NCBI GenBank assembly: GCA_028023455.1
Contig: JAQFVV010012420.1
Span: forward strand, 9,195,194 to 9,259,193
Length of the DNA stretch: 64,000 nucleotides
Source of the DNA: Epiperipatus broadwayi
Lineage: Eukaryota; Onychophora; Udeonychophora; Euonychophora; Peripatidae
Reading direction: 5' to 3'
Shown here: positions 37,839 through 50,573 of the stretch, piece by piece
How positions within the stretch are numbered: the stretch's first letter is position 1
How the letters are laid out: every line of letters begins with the position of its first letter
Made by a program: the position numbers and the translations under genes
The notes under the pieces: generated by a model
Database searches by the model: none
Told to the model about the DNA's origin: nothing
Seen by the model: only the letters and a program-made list of their open reading frames with translations

Positions 37839-40800
37839 ACAAATTGTTATAATTGTCATAAAATATTATTATCTTCTACAATAAATGTACTTTCATTATC
37901 AATTATTTCTCAATCCAATATTCTTTAGATACTCTTAATACCTGAAATTATTCTTTCTAATTCAACTGCACTTTCTGATTATAAATAGTTATGAGTCAAA
38001 TTAATGGGAAATTGATTAACTGATAATAATTTTCTTTAATAATCATTTCACAATCATTGTTTAATTTAGCTTTCCACAAGCATATCTGGAAATACAAATA
38101 TGAAACTAATTATAATAACAATTTGTAAAATGTCCAAGATTTATTCTAATAAATCTTAAAATGTTAATCTAACCACAGATTATACTATAAATATAATTAT
38201 ATGATCAACTACATTTGCCAATAAATAAATTCCCAGGTTATGAATGAACAATGGATATAATTTTCATAATTCCCAATCCTCATAAATATAATTCATTCAT
38301 TGTTATTTTCAGCTTCAAACCGAATCACACATACACATCTAGAAAAAACTTTGGCTATCAAGTACATCTTTAGTGTAAATTATGGTAAATCTATACTCTA
38401 ATAAACTTCTTTGCACTTTATTATATTCTAAGAAGTAGTTATTTTGAATCCGGCCTTGAATATACAAAATCATTAATAAACTTATCATATGGAATAGACA
38501 TAATTATATATTTAACTATACAATAACTAAGTAACTGTACTTATACTATAAGTTCAAACTCACAAAAAAGTATAATTCACATACAAGATGAGAAAATAAT
38601 AAACTTAAATTAAAATTAGTGATTATACAACATTTTTTTTTTTTTTTTATAGCTGCAATACTTGAACATTTCACATGTGAAACATTTTCCTACACATGCA
38701 CACTATGTACAATTAAAATGACTATGTACTCACTAATTAGTTTAACTGACTTTAAATAATTTCTGACAATATCAACATTACAAGAAAACTTTTCTTTTTT
38801 TGATAATACTTTTAATTTTTTTTCTTTTATACATTTTGGAAAGGAGACACAAAATTTTATCAATTCTACATACATAAAAAAAAAAAAAAAAAGGATGAAA
38901 CGAATTTTGCTTACTATATCTTTAATGACAACTAGAAAGACTCATAAACATAGAAATTAAACTGCAATTTCTGATGTTTTTTCCTTTCATTTAAAATAAG
39001 AAATCAACATTAGTCACTTCCACCCTTATCAATCAATAAAATAACTTACACAAAATATATAATTTATGTAATGGAATATAATTAACCATAACATAAAATA
39101 TATAATCAGAGATCATCCTAAAAGAAAACTTAAATTATTAATGTTCTGGATACCAGTCTAATCTGTAACAGGTTTTTTTCTTATATATATATAAAACAAT
39201 AGTAGCAAAATGTTTCCAAACTAGAGTTATTTCTGCAGCTCATTGTGAGGATTTTTAAGTCAGCTAACATTTCTCTCTTGCAGACATAGATTATTTGGTT
39301 TTATTACTATTTTTCTTTATTTTTCAAGACACAGCTATACAGTTATTCATCAGCTTCTTAAACAAGAGGGAATTTCTATCCTCTCATCTACAGTTTTGTC
39401 TAAAGCATATAGTTAGCCATCTTTTTTTTTTCTTCTTTTTTTTACATTCAGAAAAAATTTCTTTAAAAAATAGCATTTCAGATTTACAATATTGGACCAA
39501 AGGTAGAATTCAGCAATCGATAGTTTTTTTCTTTGTTCTAGCTGATCAGTATAATAATGGTTCAATGAAGAATAAAGCAAGAATCAATAATTTTTTTTTT
39601 TTTTAAAGAAAAACCTCTATATATTATTGACACATATTTTCAACAATTCAGATCTAACCCTGGTGATCTCAGTATACTTTAATTACATTTAACTATAGAA
39701 AATATCTTAATTATTTAACTAACTAAATTTTTACCTTGGATTGAATTATTTTATCATTATGTAATTATAATTTTTTAAATCCTTTTATCTCCCAACCCAA
39801 AATGCAACTTTAAAATACAAAATCAGTCTTAATCTTTTTAATCTCCCTATTTATTTTTTTATTTAAACCAAAATGTAGATTTTTAATTAACTTTTTAAAT
39901 CTATTTTCTTTAATATTAATGTATCACATTATATTGTTTTTGCAGTAAACACTTGTACAAATATAAATTTAAACTTACATTCTTTTAAGTATATTTTTCT
40001 AATTCTAAATTTTAAATGTTTGTCAAGACAAACTAGCTCTATTATTTTAATCTATTTTATAAAATTTAGTATTTAGTTTTTCTTAAATTTAACCAGCTAT
40101 AATAAAAATCTATTACATTATTATTTATATTTTATTCTGAAATATTACTTTTAATAATTCCTTAAAAAAGTTCAATGCTTCCTATTATATTATTACTTCT
40201 AATAATTTATTCCAAGATATTTATTTTCTAACTTTCTTTATAATTTTTATAATGCTATTTTTATTAAACTCACTGCCATGTGTAAGATCATATGGCTGAC
40301 CATGACATACATAATTTCAATATATATCTTCCACCTTAGCTCAATTATATCACAAACATTCATTAGTCCAGAAGTCAGACCAACCTCTCACATTATAGAT
40401 ATATTTGGAACATACGCTTTTTTTAACCATATAGCATATATTACAATTTAATTCCATATACATATAATTTTTAGAGGCACTTAAACTTAATTTCATATAT
40501 GTACATATATATATTTAAATAGGTTTCAGACTTCTATTCCATCAAACATTACTGAAACATGATCAATGACATGTGAAAAAGATAAATTATATATATATAT
40601 TGTAACCTTATGGTTGGGCTCGATTATAACAAGCATTATTTAAGTGGTCAAATGTGAAAAATTTTAATTAACAATAATTGCAATATATTAAAATCAGTGT
40701 ATTGTATTAGTGGTATGTTATAGTAGTTGCCAAATTGTATTTTAAAATTAAGTAAATTTTATCAGTAAATCTCTTGAGAGTGATACTCAGACTGTTCAAT

Positions 40801-42245
40801 ATGCTAAGCCCTCTGGCAGGATGTGTATGATATTTCAGTTGCAGTTTGTCAGGGTGGACTAATTTTTAATATTATTAAAAAGATAATTTGATAGTGTTAT
40901 TATTAATTTGAAAATATATATATATATATGTTTTGATACTTTATTATTATTAAACAATAATTAGAAAGATTTAAATTTATAACTTTTCTAAATTTATATT
41001 TGTAATCAATCCTTAAGTATATTTTTTTATTATTGTGATTTAAAATAATATTGAACATCCTGATTAATTATCACTAATGAATATAGGGGGAGAAGTATTA
41101 ATTATATGCACACACCATGCTGCCATTGGTCTATTTTTTTTTGTACCACAATTCAATTTAATAAAAGATATAAATAACTTAACATAAGTAGTAGATAGGG
41201 GATTATTAATAAAAAGAATAAGAAGAAAGATAATATCTGAACTATAACCAAATTAAAGAAACCAAGAAGGAGCTGAAAAAAATAATAACACTGAATTTGA
41301 ATTGACCTACATTGAGACAATCTCCAAGAATTCACACTGGGAGAAAAATGGAAACCATTTTGGAAAACAAGTATTTTACCAAAAGAGACTGAATTTGAAA
41401 CTGGACAAGAAATTGTAAGCATGAAATTTTATTCTACATATTATTACAATTTTAATCATAATAATCATTATGTACATTTAAAAATCATGTGTCAGTTGTT
41501 TATAATGGCAAAAAAGAAGAAAAAAAATATTCTGTGCATTTATTTATAAAGTAAAGATAAAATATGTTTTGCTTTTATATCAAAGTAGTAATAAAATCTG
41601 ATTAAAAAATTCAAATTAAATAAATTGATATTTACTCCAAATGGATAATAAAATGTAATGATTTTATAAAATGCGTGAATTTAGTTTATATTCTATTTTT
41701 TAAAAGAAGAAAAAATATTCTGATAAATCTTTTGAACACTGGTTTGCTTCTTTATTGAAAACAAATATTAGAATACGTTTACCGTATCACTAGATACCAT
41801 AGTTATTTAACTTATAGTTTAAATATACTTAATGTAAATCTTGATAAAAGAAAACAGTAGCAATTCGTCATGGTATTATGAAAGAAAATGTTTAAAATTA
41901 CTGATAAAAAAAAATAGAAATAATTAACTATTTCTTAATAACTATTGTGGTACGCTAGAGTTAACACTAGTTTTAAGTATTATCAAAAGGATCTTAAAAT
42001 GTTTTGAAATGCCGAAGTTGTTCTTAATTATTTTAAATATATTACCGTAGATAATATTTAAAAAAAATGCTTTTAGGAAAGTTTTCTCTTGCTATCAAAC
42101 TTGAAAATATTATTGAAGCTACAATTAGTTAAATAAAATGGATCCAAAATTCTGCAGAAAATAGTCATAAGCGCTACTATATTGCTATTTTTGTTGCCAT
42201 AAAGTTTGTTTACTATACGAGGATAAAATTTAAAAAAATATATGG
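37839..42245. other. HIKESHI intron, AT-rich, no gene
   Basis: No supported coding sequence. Around 41310-41395 the plus strand contains RIHTGRK and, in another frame, GKQVFYQKRLNLKL, faintly like an eroded C2H2 zinc-finger repeat. This is too weak to call. Confidence 0.4.
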
Positions 42246-43010
42246 ATGCATCACCTTATGAAATATTATACTGGCCGGCAATAACGTCATTTTCCCTTGT
42301 CAGTCAGTTTACAGTAAAGGAACTTAAATTACGAACTATGGGAATAAAGTAAAATATAATAATTTTTTTTTTATCCATGTTTATTATTATAATACATTAG
42401 TTTTTGATATGTTATTAAAGTAATTGGGCAGTGGATTGTTCCTGCTTCTTCATGAACTTTATTAATGATCATGGAAAAGGTGCTCATTCTTTCCTAGTGT
42501 GATCTATTTATTTCATGGAGACTTGGATATGGCCTCGCGGAGGCGAGTATATTTTAGTCTACCTTATCATTGGACTGCTTATTACATTAGCAACCCAGTA
42601 CTGCTTCCCTTGCGTATAGTCAAGCCTGATATTTCAGTATTTCTGGGTCATGATCATGACAGCTCTGTGATCATCTATTTTAACCAGATTTCTTAGAGTT
42701 AATTCATATGTTTTCGTGTGTATGATATCTGCCCTAGAGATCATCAAATCTACCATCCAAAATATATTTTTTTGTGTGTATTGAAATTCCTTGCATATAT
42801 ACAATCACAAATTAAATGTCATGTAGTCCTTTATATATATGTTATACATGGAAACTCTTAACACATATAATCACTAATTAATATCATTGTCACTTCTCAA
42901 TGAGTTTAGCAACAAATTAAGCAGTGTTCATTCTTTGTTTGTAATGTATTACTAATAAAGTGTTTGTAATTTCACATAAATATTACAGTGGGTGTCTTGT
43001 TTTCCACTGG
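42246..43010 (+). repeat. Less AT-rich block, possibly a solo LTR-like remnant
   Basis: CpG-bearing stretches (GGCCTCGCGGAGGCGAG at ~42532) with a short open frame at 42499-42696 of no known family. It ends with AATAAA (42954) shortly before ATTACAGTGGG, an arrangement like the poly(A) signal and end of an LTR. There is no matching second copy in the window, so the class is unproved. Confidence 0.22.
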
Positions 43011-43516
43011 TAGGTCATATATTTATAATCTAATTCTAAGAGACTCTACCTCTCCCTGATCACCGAGCCAAATAAAATGAAGTATTATGTGGGATTGAAA
43101 TGAATTGTGGTGGTATAAATTACTCTAGTGTTGATTTTGCTGTTGTCTGCAAATTCCAACTGTTACAATACATAAATAAGTAAGTAATCCTGAAACTCTT
43201 TAAATAGTTAATTTCAAGGTAAAAGTCTTTCCAACTGTCTTCCATATAAGAACTGTGGAGACAGCATTATTTACTAGACTTCTCAATTACTGGATTATAA
43301 AGATTTAAATGTTTTTCCATTCTTGTTTTATTTAGAAGTTAAAAATAGTTAAATATCAACATATATAGTTATAAATATTACACAATATAGATTGTCAATA
43401 AAATATCATATGATTTTGTTTACATTTAATTTATGCTTTCAGTAGATATCTCTTTACTCTATTTCAGAATAAAGTATTAAGCATTTATTTTTATATGACG
43501 CTATGTGTACAATTGC
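43011..43516. other. HIKESHI intron, nothing recognised
   Basis: AT-rich, no feature supported. Confidence 0.45.
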
Positions 43517-43790
43517 ATTACATTCAAAGATCAGCTTTTCAAGCTAATTGTGCATGCGTCTTTTGAGAGTGTTAAATAATAATAAATGAATACTTCCCTC
43601 TACAATACAAGATATAGTATTTATGCAATTTGCTCATATAAAAGAATTTGAGTCATAGGAATAAGAGAATTCCTTTTATTCCTGCATAAATACTATATCT
43701 TGTATTGTAGAGGGAAGTTTTCATTTATTATTTAACACTCTCAAAAGACGCATGCACAATTAGCTTGAAAGGCTTATCATTGAATGTAAT
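43517..43790. repeat. ~110 bp inverted repeat with 55 bp spacer
   Basis: Left arm 43517-43627 and right arm 43683-43790 share, in reverse complement, ATTACATTCAA, CAAGCTAATTGTGCATGCGT, CTTTTGAGAGTGTTAAATAA and CTTCCCTCTACAATACAAGA followed by TATAGTATTTATGCA. A few small indels separate the arms. A hammerhead relic lies just beyond the right arm (43845-43905), so this looks like another fold-back copy of a hammerhead-bearing element. Confidence 0.85.
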
Positions 43791-43844
43791 AGAATAAAGT
43801 ATTATAAGTTTAAATCATCAATGGACACAAAATAGTAATACTAT

Positions 43845-43905
43845 TATATCCACATATCCAGACTAATTTTTTTATGGCCTTCATCAGTGAAAAGTTTAGA
43901 CCTAA
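43845..43905 (-). ncRNA. Decayed hammerhead motif
   Basis: On the minus strand, CTTTTCA-CTGATGA-AGGCCATAA..., then a homopolymer-damaged GAAA position, and TTAGTCTGGATATGTGGATA. CUGAUGA, the GTC and the GGATA side of stem I remain, but the GAAAC element has become a run of A and T. Non-functional. Confidence 0.5.
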
Positions 43906-44863
43906 TACCTAAGGATATCTAATAGCACTCTCTTTGTAGTGTCAAACTAATAGCTTTAGTTCCAATTTGCTTCTACAGTTATACGAATATGATTTTAGAC
44001 TAGTAATTATGTATTTTAGCAATCTCAGTTTTATGTTAAATGTAGGAAAATTTCATTCTTTAATTAGGATAGCATATATAGCAACAGCAGTTCTTTTCAC
44101 TCTATTCCAGAAACATTTAAGCTTGAGAAATCAATAAATAGCAGATAGTAGTGTTAAAATACTCATTTCTCCAGAGTAATTTAGGGTCATAACCTTCATC
44201 AGAAAAATTTAGATCAGAAAAATTTAGATTTAATGCAATTACATATCTGGCTTAACCCTTTGAAACTGAAACGTCCCTGAAAGGCTTCATCCTAAATTTT
44301 AAACATATTGTAATCATTGGAAAAATAAGCTAATGCTCCTAAGATTCATTTCATCCTATTTATGTTCCTTCAATTAGACTAATTTTCATAGTTTAGACCA
44401 TATACTATTACATTGTGTATATTTCTGCATATGAGATAAATCTGCTTTTTAAATGCCATATTAAAAGCAAGCACTTTTTCACAACAATCATTTTTCAACA
44501 AATATATAAATGATTATAAATCATTATTTATTAGGTTAGAAATTATATTTCTTTTAACTTTAAACAACTACTTAAAAAAAATAGTAAAATTCCAATATAT
44601 CTATAACACTCTTTACAAAGATATATAAATATTTCCATATTATAATCATTCATTTCTTCCTATTCTTGTATCACAATCATATATTTTAAAAATGACAACC
44701 AATATTCACTCTTAAATTTAAAATATATGATTGTAGACATTGGGAACATATGCAAAAGATTTCTAAGAAATATATAGATGTGTGTGTAGTCCCTATTCAT
44801 AATTATGAACATAAGAATTATATTTATAAAATAATATTTTTACAAAGAAAAAAAAATTCTCAC
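43906..44863. other. HIKESHI intron with one more possible hammerhead relic
   Basis: At 44168-44205 the minus strand has CTGATGAAGGTTATGACCCTAA followed by TTACTCTGGAG. It resembles the 5' half of the motif (CUGAUGA plus a GGTTATGACC hairpin) but lacks GAAAC. Otherwise AT-rich. Confidence 0.35.
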
Positions 44864-44971
44864 CTGCCTTAGGTTTTGTGATTTTAAAAATTGCACTAGG
44901 TTTTTCATTTGAAATAAAACCTAAATGTTGCCAAGCTGGTGGGGCATTAGGATCAGGCCAACTAAAATACA
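44864..44971 (-). CDS. HIKESHI: HIKESHI (OPI10 homolog), exon 3
   Basis: Internal exon of 108 nt between acceptor TTTTTAG and donor G|GTGAGA. It encodes [20 protein letters not shown] then [17 protein letters not shown], matching the vertebrate block VYFSYPDSN...WQLLGF...KPSAIFKI. The first codon (Val) is split with exon 2, and the last G starts the Gly codon completed by the terminal exon. This part of the family fold forms the N-terminal beta-rich domain. No lesion. The frame is too short to show as a long ORF, and both junctions are canonical. Confidence 0.95.
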
Positions 44972-45158
44972 CTAAAAATTCAAAAAATTATTTCATTGAA
45001 AAATTCAACAAAAAATATCAGTAATATCGGACAATATTTTTTTATTTATTTATGCAATTAAATTTTAAAAATTAAAAATAAAAAAAATAAAGTAAATATA
45101 ATAATAAAGCAAATCATTCACTTCTCCAGCTCACACAATAATATACATCTCTACTTTA
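44972..45158. other. HIKESHI intron 2, short AT-rich segment
   Basis: Nothing recognised. Confidence 0.5.
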
Positions 45159-45159
45159 T

Positions 45160-45247
45160 TGCCACCTACTGTATGCTTGAATAATCAGAGATGTAAATGC
45201 ACAACTATCTGGTAAACACTGATTATTCAAGCATACTACAGATGGCA
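45160..45247. repeat. Small element with ~29 bp terminal inverted repeats (MITE- or fold-back-like)
   Basis: Left end TGCCACCTACTGTATGCTTG then AATAATCAG (45160-45188). Right end CTGATTATTCAAGCATACTA then CAGATGGCA (45219-45247). The arms pair over most of their length around a 30 bp centre. Only one copy is visible, so its class is open. Confidence 0.65.
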
Positions 45248-45827
45248 TTATAATATAGACCTGCTCTTGTTTTATCATAAAATAAATGTAGTACCTTAAT
45301 TAAAAAATGAAAAAATAACAAAGCATTGTCAAACACCTCATATCAATGCAATGATTTTACTTTTATAATAAAATCACTGCTATGAACAATTTATTATATA
45401 GTTCAGGACAGAAGAAGGCAGGAAGGAAAATTTAAAAAACTGTAAAAAAGAAAACTGAATAAACAATAAGTGAATTAAGACCACAAATAGATTAAATGAA
45501 CATTATAAGCATGACCTGATCACCATTTCCTATGCTTACATAAGCTGTTAAAACAGCTTGTGCAAACATAGAAAATGATCATGTGATATTTAATGGGTTT
45601 AATATCATTCCTACCCATGAAATGACTATGGCTATTAAAGAATCAGACATCAAAATGTATGATACTGAACTGGGTTCAGATCTATATGATTATACATAAA
45701 AATGAGATTGGATTGAAAACATCTGTTTTCATTTTGGACCGTAGTTTTACAATTAACTAAAAAGATAAAAGGTGGCTGCTAGAGAGTTGCATTAGATCCT
45801 AAGATCTAGATGCAATGTTCTCAGGTC

Positions 45828-45883
45828 TGAAGCTCCTCACTGATGAAAGTCACAAACTAGAACTAGTCTGGCGATATTGGATG
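45828..45883 (+). ncRNA. Hammerhead motif, unit 1 of the dimer (degenerate)
   Basis: GCTCCTCA-CTGATGA-AAGTCACAAACTA-GAA(A missing)-CTAGTC-TGGCGATATTGGAT. Stem I keeps five of six inner pairs and the outer GGAT. One core A is deleted, so cleavage is not expected. Confidence 0.6.
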
Positions 45884-46269
45884 AGTAGGTACTAGATAAG
45901 AATTTTATGCACAAACCTTGAATCCATTAAATACTCTGGCTTGCACTGAATGGTGCTACTGTATGAAGAGATTTACTTCTGTGTTAACAGTTTGTGTTAG
46001 CATAAGAAAGATCATGTGATGTTTAGTGATTTAATATCAATCCTGTCCAACAGAATTATGGTGACTGTGATTATTAGAGCCAAAGATACCAATATGTATA
46101 AATGCTGAACTGAGTTCAGATCTACATGACTATACAAGCAAATGAGCTTGGGTTGGAAACGTAATATTTTCATTTTGGGCTCCTAGCTTTATAGTTAACT
46201 AAATAGGTAAAAGGTGGCTACTGGAGGGTTGCACTAGATTCTAAGATCTAGATGCAGTGCTCTCAATTC

Positions 46270-46320
46270 CAGGGCTCCTCACTGATGAAAGCCACAAGCT
46301 AGAAACTAGTGGAAAGGTTG
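46270..46320 (+). ncRNA. Hammerhead motif, unit 2 of the dimer (degenerate)
   Basis: GGCTCCTCA-CTGATGA-A-AGC-CACAA-GCT-A-GAAA-CTAGTGG. Core strands 3-9 and 12-15 are intact, but the cleavage triplet is GTG and the 3' strand of stem I has decayed. Confidence 0.6.
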
Positions 46321-46433
46321 TATAATTGGTACTTGATAGAAATTTTATACACAAACCTTCTTACATCCATTGATTACTATGGCTTGCACTAGGTGACACT
46401 ACTTTATGGAGAATATGTCATATTATATGCATG

Positions 46434-49400
46434 CAGAATAAATATCTGAATGTGTGCGTGTATATCGTAAAAGATGCATATTGTAAATGCTGTGATTTGA
46501 TAAACATTACAACTTTCTTCCTTAGTATTATAACTGCAAACACAATTTATCTCCATATATTTAAAAGCTTTTCATTCTTTAATTCTATTTTTTTTTAAAG
46601 TCCTTTCTTATGTTCGCCTATCTTCTTCTGGTTCATTTTCTTGGTTTTCATCTTATCACTTGCTCTTAAGTGTCTACTTAGGATTTCTATAATCCTTTCA
46701 TTTCCAACTGTTCTATTTAATACTGCTGATAAAATATCATAAATAGCTATAAATAAATAAATGCGTTTGTTTTGGAATTCAACAGATTTAAATTATCAAT
46801 GGCTAATGTATTATATACAGTATATATTTTTAAAAAACAACATAAAAGTGACATATAAATTTGCTATTGTTATTCCCCGATTACAAGAATCAAAATTGTT
46901 ATTAGAAAATTTTAAATACTTTTTTTTTACTTTAAAAAAGATCATGCAATAAACATGTTCAATATAAAAAAAATTTAAAACTGCCATAGATCATCAATCT
47001 TCATCATCATATAATTTTTAATGACATACCTTTTATTTTAAAACAAAGTTCAGAACTGAAAAAAAAAAAAAACATTACATTAACATGCTTAATCACTGAA
47101 TCCCTGATGTACAAAGAATTTTAGCAATCTACCTGCCCTAAATCAGCATGTTACACAATACAGATTATCTCCCCAAACTCCTCGCAAAATTATTCAAGTT
47201 ATCCCAATCATTCTGTAAATTTGAAGATATAGCTCAATTGACAACTGGTACATATTTTGACTACAATAAAAATAAACTTAACTCTTATGAATTTCTTGTC
47301 ATTTCTTTCACAAATTTTCCAACAATTGAGAGTTAAATAGCTTACTAAAGATGTAATAAACTTCAAATTTTTATTTTTCATTTTTTATATAGAAGATGCT
47401 TATAAACAGTCATGAAAATTTAACAATGCAAATTCTGTAATCTTTATTTCAGGAAATACACTTTATTAAATCTGATTTAAAAATCTGACATTTTGTGATA
47501 ACTAAATATAATGCTAGAAAATAAATGAATCTCATAAACTTAATTAAATAATTTTTTACTATCTCCCATCAAAAATCAATGTTTCCTATTTACTATTTTG
47601 AATTATAAACAAATCTATTTGTAGATAGATCATTTCATAGTACATATCTCATTAAAGTCAATTTAAACAAAAAGAGAGCAGATGAAAAAAACAAAACAAT
47701 TTTAAAAATATAAATTATTATTTCACACAATAAAAGAAAAAACTTTTTTTCCACATTTTTTAGAAAAAAAAGCGAGGGATGAAACTCAATATTTGATTAA
47801 ATTAATATCAGTAATCACATTAAAAATAAAGTCTACATAAATCCAACATTAACTTTATAAAATGATCTTGTAAAAAGTTTAATTAAATTCAAAAAATGCA
47901 GTGGCAAAAAACTCTCAATCATTACCAATGATGGTTTGTCATTACTTTTCCTCACTTCATCAACACTAATGAACTATCAAAAGCCAAATTTTTGAAAATT
48001 AATTTGACAACCTTCTCCAAAACTGTCTACTCTTTGCTTTTTGCTAATCTCTTCTTAAACTTTACAATTAGCATCTTTCTTCTATCTATTTCTCTTACTT
48101 CATCTATCTCTAAATATATGTTCAATTTAATTCCTCTTCATAATTTCTGCAATAAATAATCTTTTCTTTATTTAATTTTTTCAACACTTTAGTGTGGTAA
48201 CTCTATCCTTCAATTTATTTTCTATATTCTCCAAATTCACAATTCAAAAATTTCAAATTTTACAGCATCCTTTTTCTAATCATCCAAATCTCTCCCCCAT
48301 AAAAAACTATATTTCAAATTAAATAACTAAAAAATCTTTCTTAAAGCTAATTTTAAAGGAGCTTAAAATAATTTCTTACCTTATTAAAAGCCTATTTAGT
48401 CAGTGCAATTTTCACTCTATCTTTGTCACTATTTCTACCATCAAATATACAATTAATAAAAAGGTGCAAGAAGAATCTTCCATTAATTCTTTTAATTCTT
48501 AATATTTTATTTTATCATTTCCATCTCTAATCATTGCTTCAGACTTAAGCATTTTTATTTTCATTCAAATTTACTACAACTTTTCCTACAGACTACTCTT
48601 AAATAAAATTTCTATAAAAAATAAATAAAAATGTGTTATATTTTTTTAATATTTCAATTAATACATTAATTTTTACAGCAATTTTTATTTTTTTATTTTA
48701 ATACAAAAATAATATATTATATTATACTTGGAAATTTCACTTTAATTATTATGAGATTTGTTGTTTTTTTTTTTTTTGTTATTTTAATGAAAGTGAAAAG
48801 ATTTCCAGTTTATTAATAAAATATATCTTTAGAATATACCCATAAACTTTACCCTGATCCCATTATTAACTATTTTAAATATGAGCTAAATCCATTATTA
48901 AAATTACATATATATCATTCACCAATAATGATTAGTCTTGGTCCTCTCATATGCATTGTTCTGCTGACAATCAAACTGGCAATAAATATCAACTTCATTG
49001 CAAAACATGATGCACATAGTTTTCATTTATTCTATTATGAGGATGTAAATTTTTATTTTTATTCCTTAATCAGACTTAATAATCACCAGCAGATTTTAAC
49101 ATCTAACTCAAACTCTAAAATATCTGGTTCCATAAGACACTCATTCTCCAATTGATCATATTTTATTCTAAGTAAAGGCTCTAAGACTAAATAACTTTTT
49201 TCCAATGGTCTGATGGGAAATTATGAATCTAATCCCATTAGTCCATCTACATACTATATGAAAGCAGGATTCTTTATTTCTCACCATTTTGTTGTAGATA
49301 TTATAAAAACTTTAAAAATAATGTAGACTATAATTTACAATTTTGAAAATTATTGAAATATCTCCAATAAAAAGATAATATTCAGCCACAATATTTTCAT

Positions 49401-49500
49401 TCTGCAGAGATTGTAAATGTTCTCAAAAGTATGTAATCACATATTTTTAAAAAAAAGTGGCAGGCTCGTTTTTCTGCAACATTCAAAATCTTAGTTTAGA
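46434..49500. other. HIKESHI intron 2, AT-rich; possible very old LINE remnant on the minus strand
   Basis: No gene supported. Around 47900-48330 the minus strand contains phrases such as YGGEIWMIRKRML and KVLKKLNKEKII in broken frames, reminiscent of the C-terminal part of a LINE polymerase. This is too eroded to classify. Confidence 0.3.
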
Positions 49501-50361
49501 TCTTATGAATTATAAAATTTGAATGAGGAGTAAAAGCACAACTAAAAATAATTATTTAATAAATTCATCAGTGATCTTCCTGAAATAGAATGCAGGAAAT
49601 TAATTTATGCTAATAATATTGCTCTGACTTCTCAAAAGAGATCTTTTCCTGGAATAGAAAAGTCTCTCAATAAAAATATGAAAAAACTGGAAATCTTTTT
49701 CAAAGACTGGAGTATTATTTCTAATCCAATAAACATAGTTATGCTCAATTTTTCATTTAAATAATAGGGAATCATCTCGTAATGAATATAATTTTTTGCA
49801 ATAATAGACTGAAACACAATTCTTGTCTACGCCATTTAGGGGTAACTTTGGAGAGTAGCCTAACTTTTATTCCTTATTTAGCTTAAGTTAAATCTAGGAA
49901 TAACCTTTTTGGAAAGCTAGCTAGCACTAATTAGGATTGTGATGCAAATACTTATAATGACAGCTGGTGAATACTGTGACCCTGTTTGATGGGAAACTTC
50001 TCACACTAAACTTAAGAATATTCATTTTAATGTTACCATGAGAAATATTAGTGGCACACTCAAGTCTATTTCTTTGCAATGACTTCTTATTTGCTCATAT
50101 ATTCCTCCACCAGATATCAGAAGAGAAATTGATTCACAGAAAATATATACAAAGCTGTTAAGTAACTCATATTTGTCAATAACTCAAGATATTATTTCAC
50201 CACCTAAAACTTGTTTCAAACTAAGAATCAACTATCGAAGAACCACATATTTAATTAACACCAAATCTATGATTACAGTAGCAAAGTTGAAAGACTTAAT
50301 AAAAATAAAGCTACTAGTAATTCAATCTTCTGATTGGAATCTCTACAGGTTTCTTTATAAT
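49500..50361 (+). pseudogene. Jockey-like LINE relic (3' part of RT and C-terminus)
   Basis: In broken plus frames: ISDLPEIECRKLIYANNIAL (catalytic YADD changed to YANN) near 49565-49625, SLNKNMKKLEIFFKDWSIIS, then AGEYCDPV near 49965, TMRNISGTLKSISLQ near 50040, YIPPPDIRREID near 50100, and LSITQDIISPPKTCFKLR in the open frame 50173-50415. The order matches the end of jockey-type polymerases as known from many animals. Stops and shifts make it dead. A hammerhead fold-back inserted at its 3' side (50362). Confidence 0.7.
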
Positions 50362-50573
50362 ATTTTGTTAATAAACAGAGCAAAACTCTCCATACAGTAC
50401 TGCCACCTGTACTAAACAGAGTAATCAATGGATGCCAGAAGGCTTGTGCATCCATTGATTACTCTGTTTAGCACAGGTGGCAATACTGTATGGAGAGTTT
50501 TGCTCTGTCTATCAACAATTAATGTGCTAGTATAGGAAATGTGATCATGTGATGTTAATTAATTTTGTTAATA
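50362..50573. mobile_element. Fold-back insertion of the hammerhead repeat with 12 bp target-site duplication
   Basis: ATTTTGTTAATA is present at 50362-50373 and 50562-50573. Between them lies an inverted repeat of about 60 bp per arm (AACAGAGCAAAACTCTCCAT ... ATTACTCTGTTTAG) around CCAGAAGGCTTGTG, the latter being part of the normal unit (compare GATGCCAGAAAGCTTGTGCA at 26.7 kb). It then continues through TCAACAATTAATGTGCTAGT to GTGATCATGTGATG, the same 3' end as the 5.3 kb copy. So this is a 3'-end fragment with a templated inversion. Confidence 0.8.

Larger units (their letters stand above)
45501..46433 (+). mobile_element. Head-to-tail dimer of the hammerhead repeat (442 bp period)
   Basis: Two diverged units follow each other. 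In each: CATGTGAT.TTTA.TG, TGCTGAACT (TACTGAACT in the first), TTCAGATCTA.ATGA.TATAC, TTTTCATTTTGG, AAAAGGTGGCT, GAGGGTTGCA-type, AAGATCTAGATGCA, CTCCTCACTGATGAAAG and GCTTGCACT. CTGATGA starts at 45840 and 46282. The dimer lies between CATTATAAGCATG (45501-45513) and TATTATATGCATG (46421-46433), a probable target-site duplication with two differences. Unit 1 has lost A15.1 (GAACTAGTC); unit 2 has GTG in place of GTC. It is non-coding and resembles animal retrozymes, which occur as tandem hammerhead units. Confidence 0.8.

Noticed and set aside
39295-39606. 103-codon Phe-rich frame
   Set aside because: Generated by T runs; low complexity and no conserved pattern.
41310-41395. Eroded C2H2 zinc-finger repeat (RIHTGRK)
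   Set aside because: The Cys pair and the His spacing are missing and the pieces are in different frames.
50273-50455. Minus-strand 60-codon frame
   Set aside because: It spans the junction between the jockey relic and the fold-back insertion, so it is accidental.
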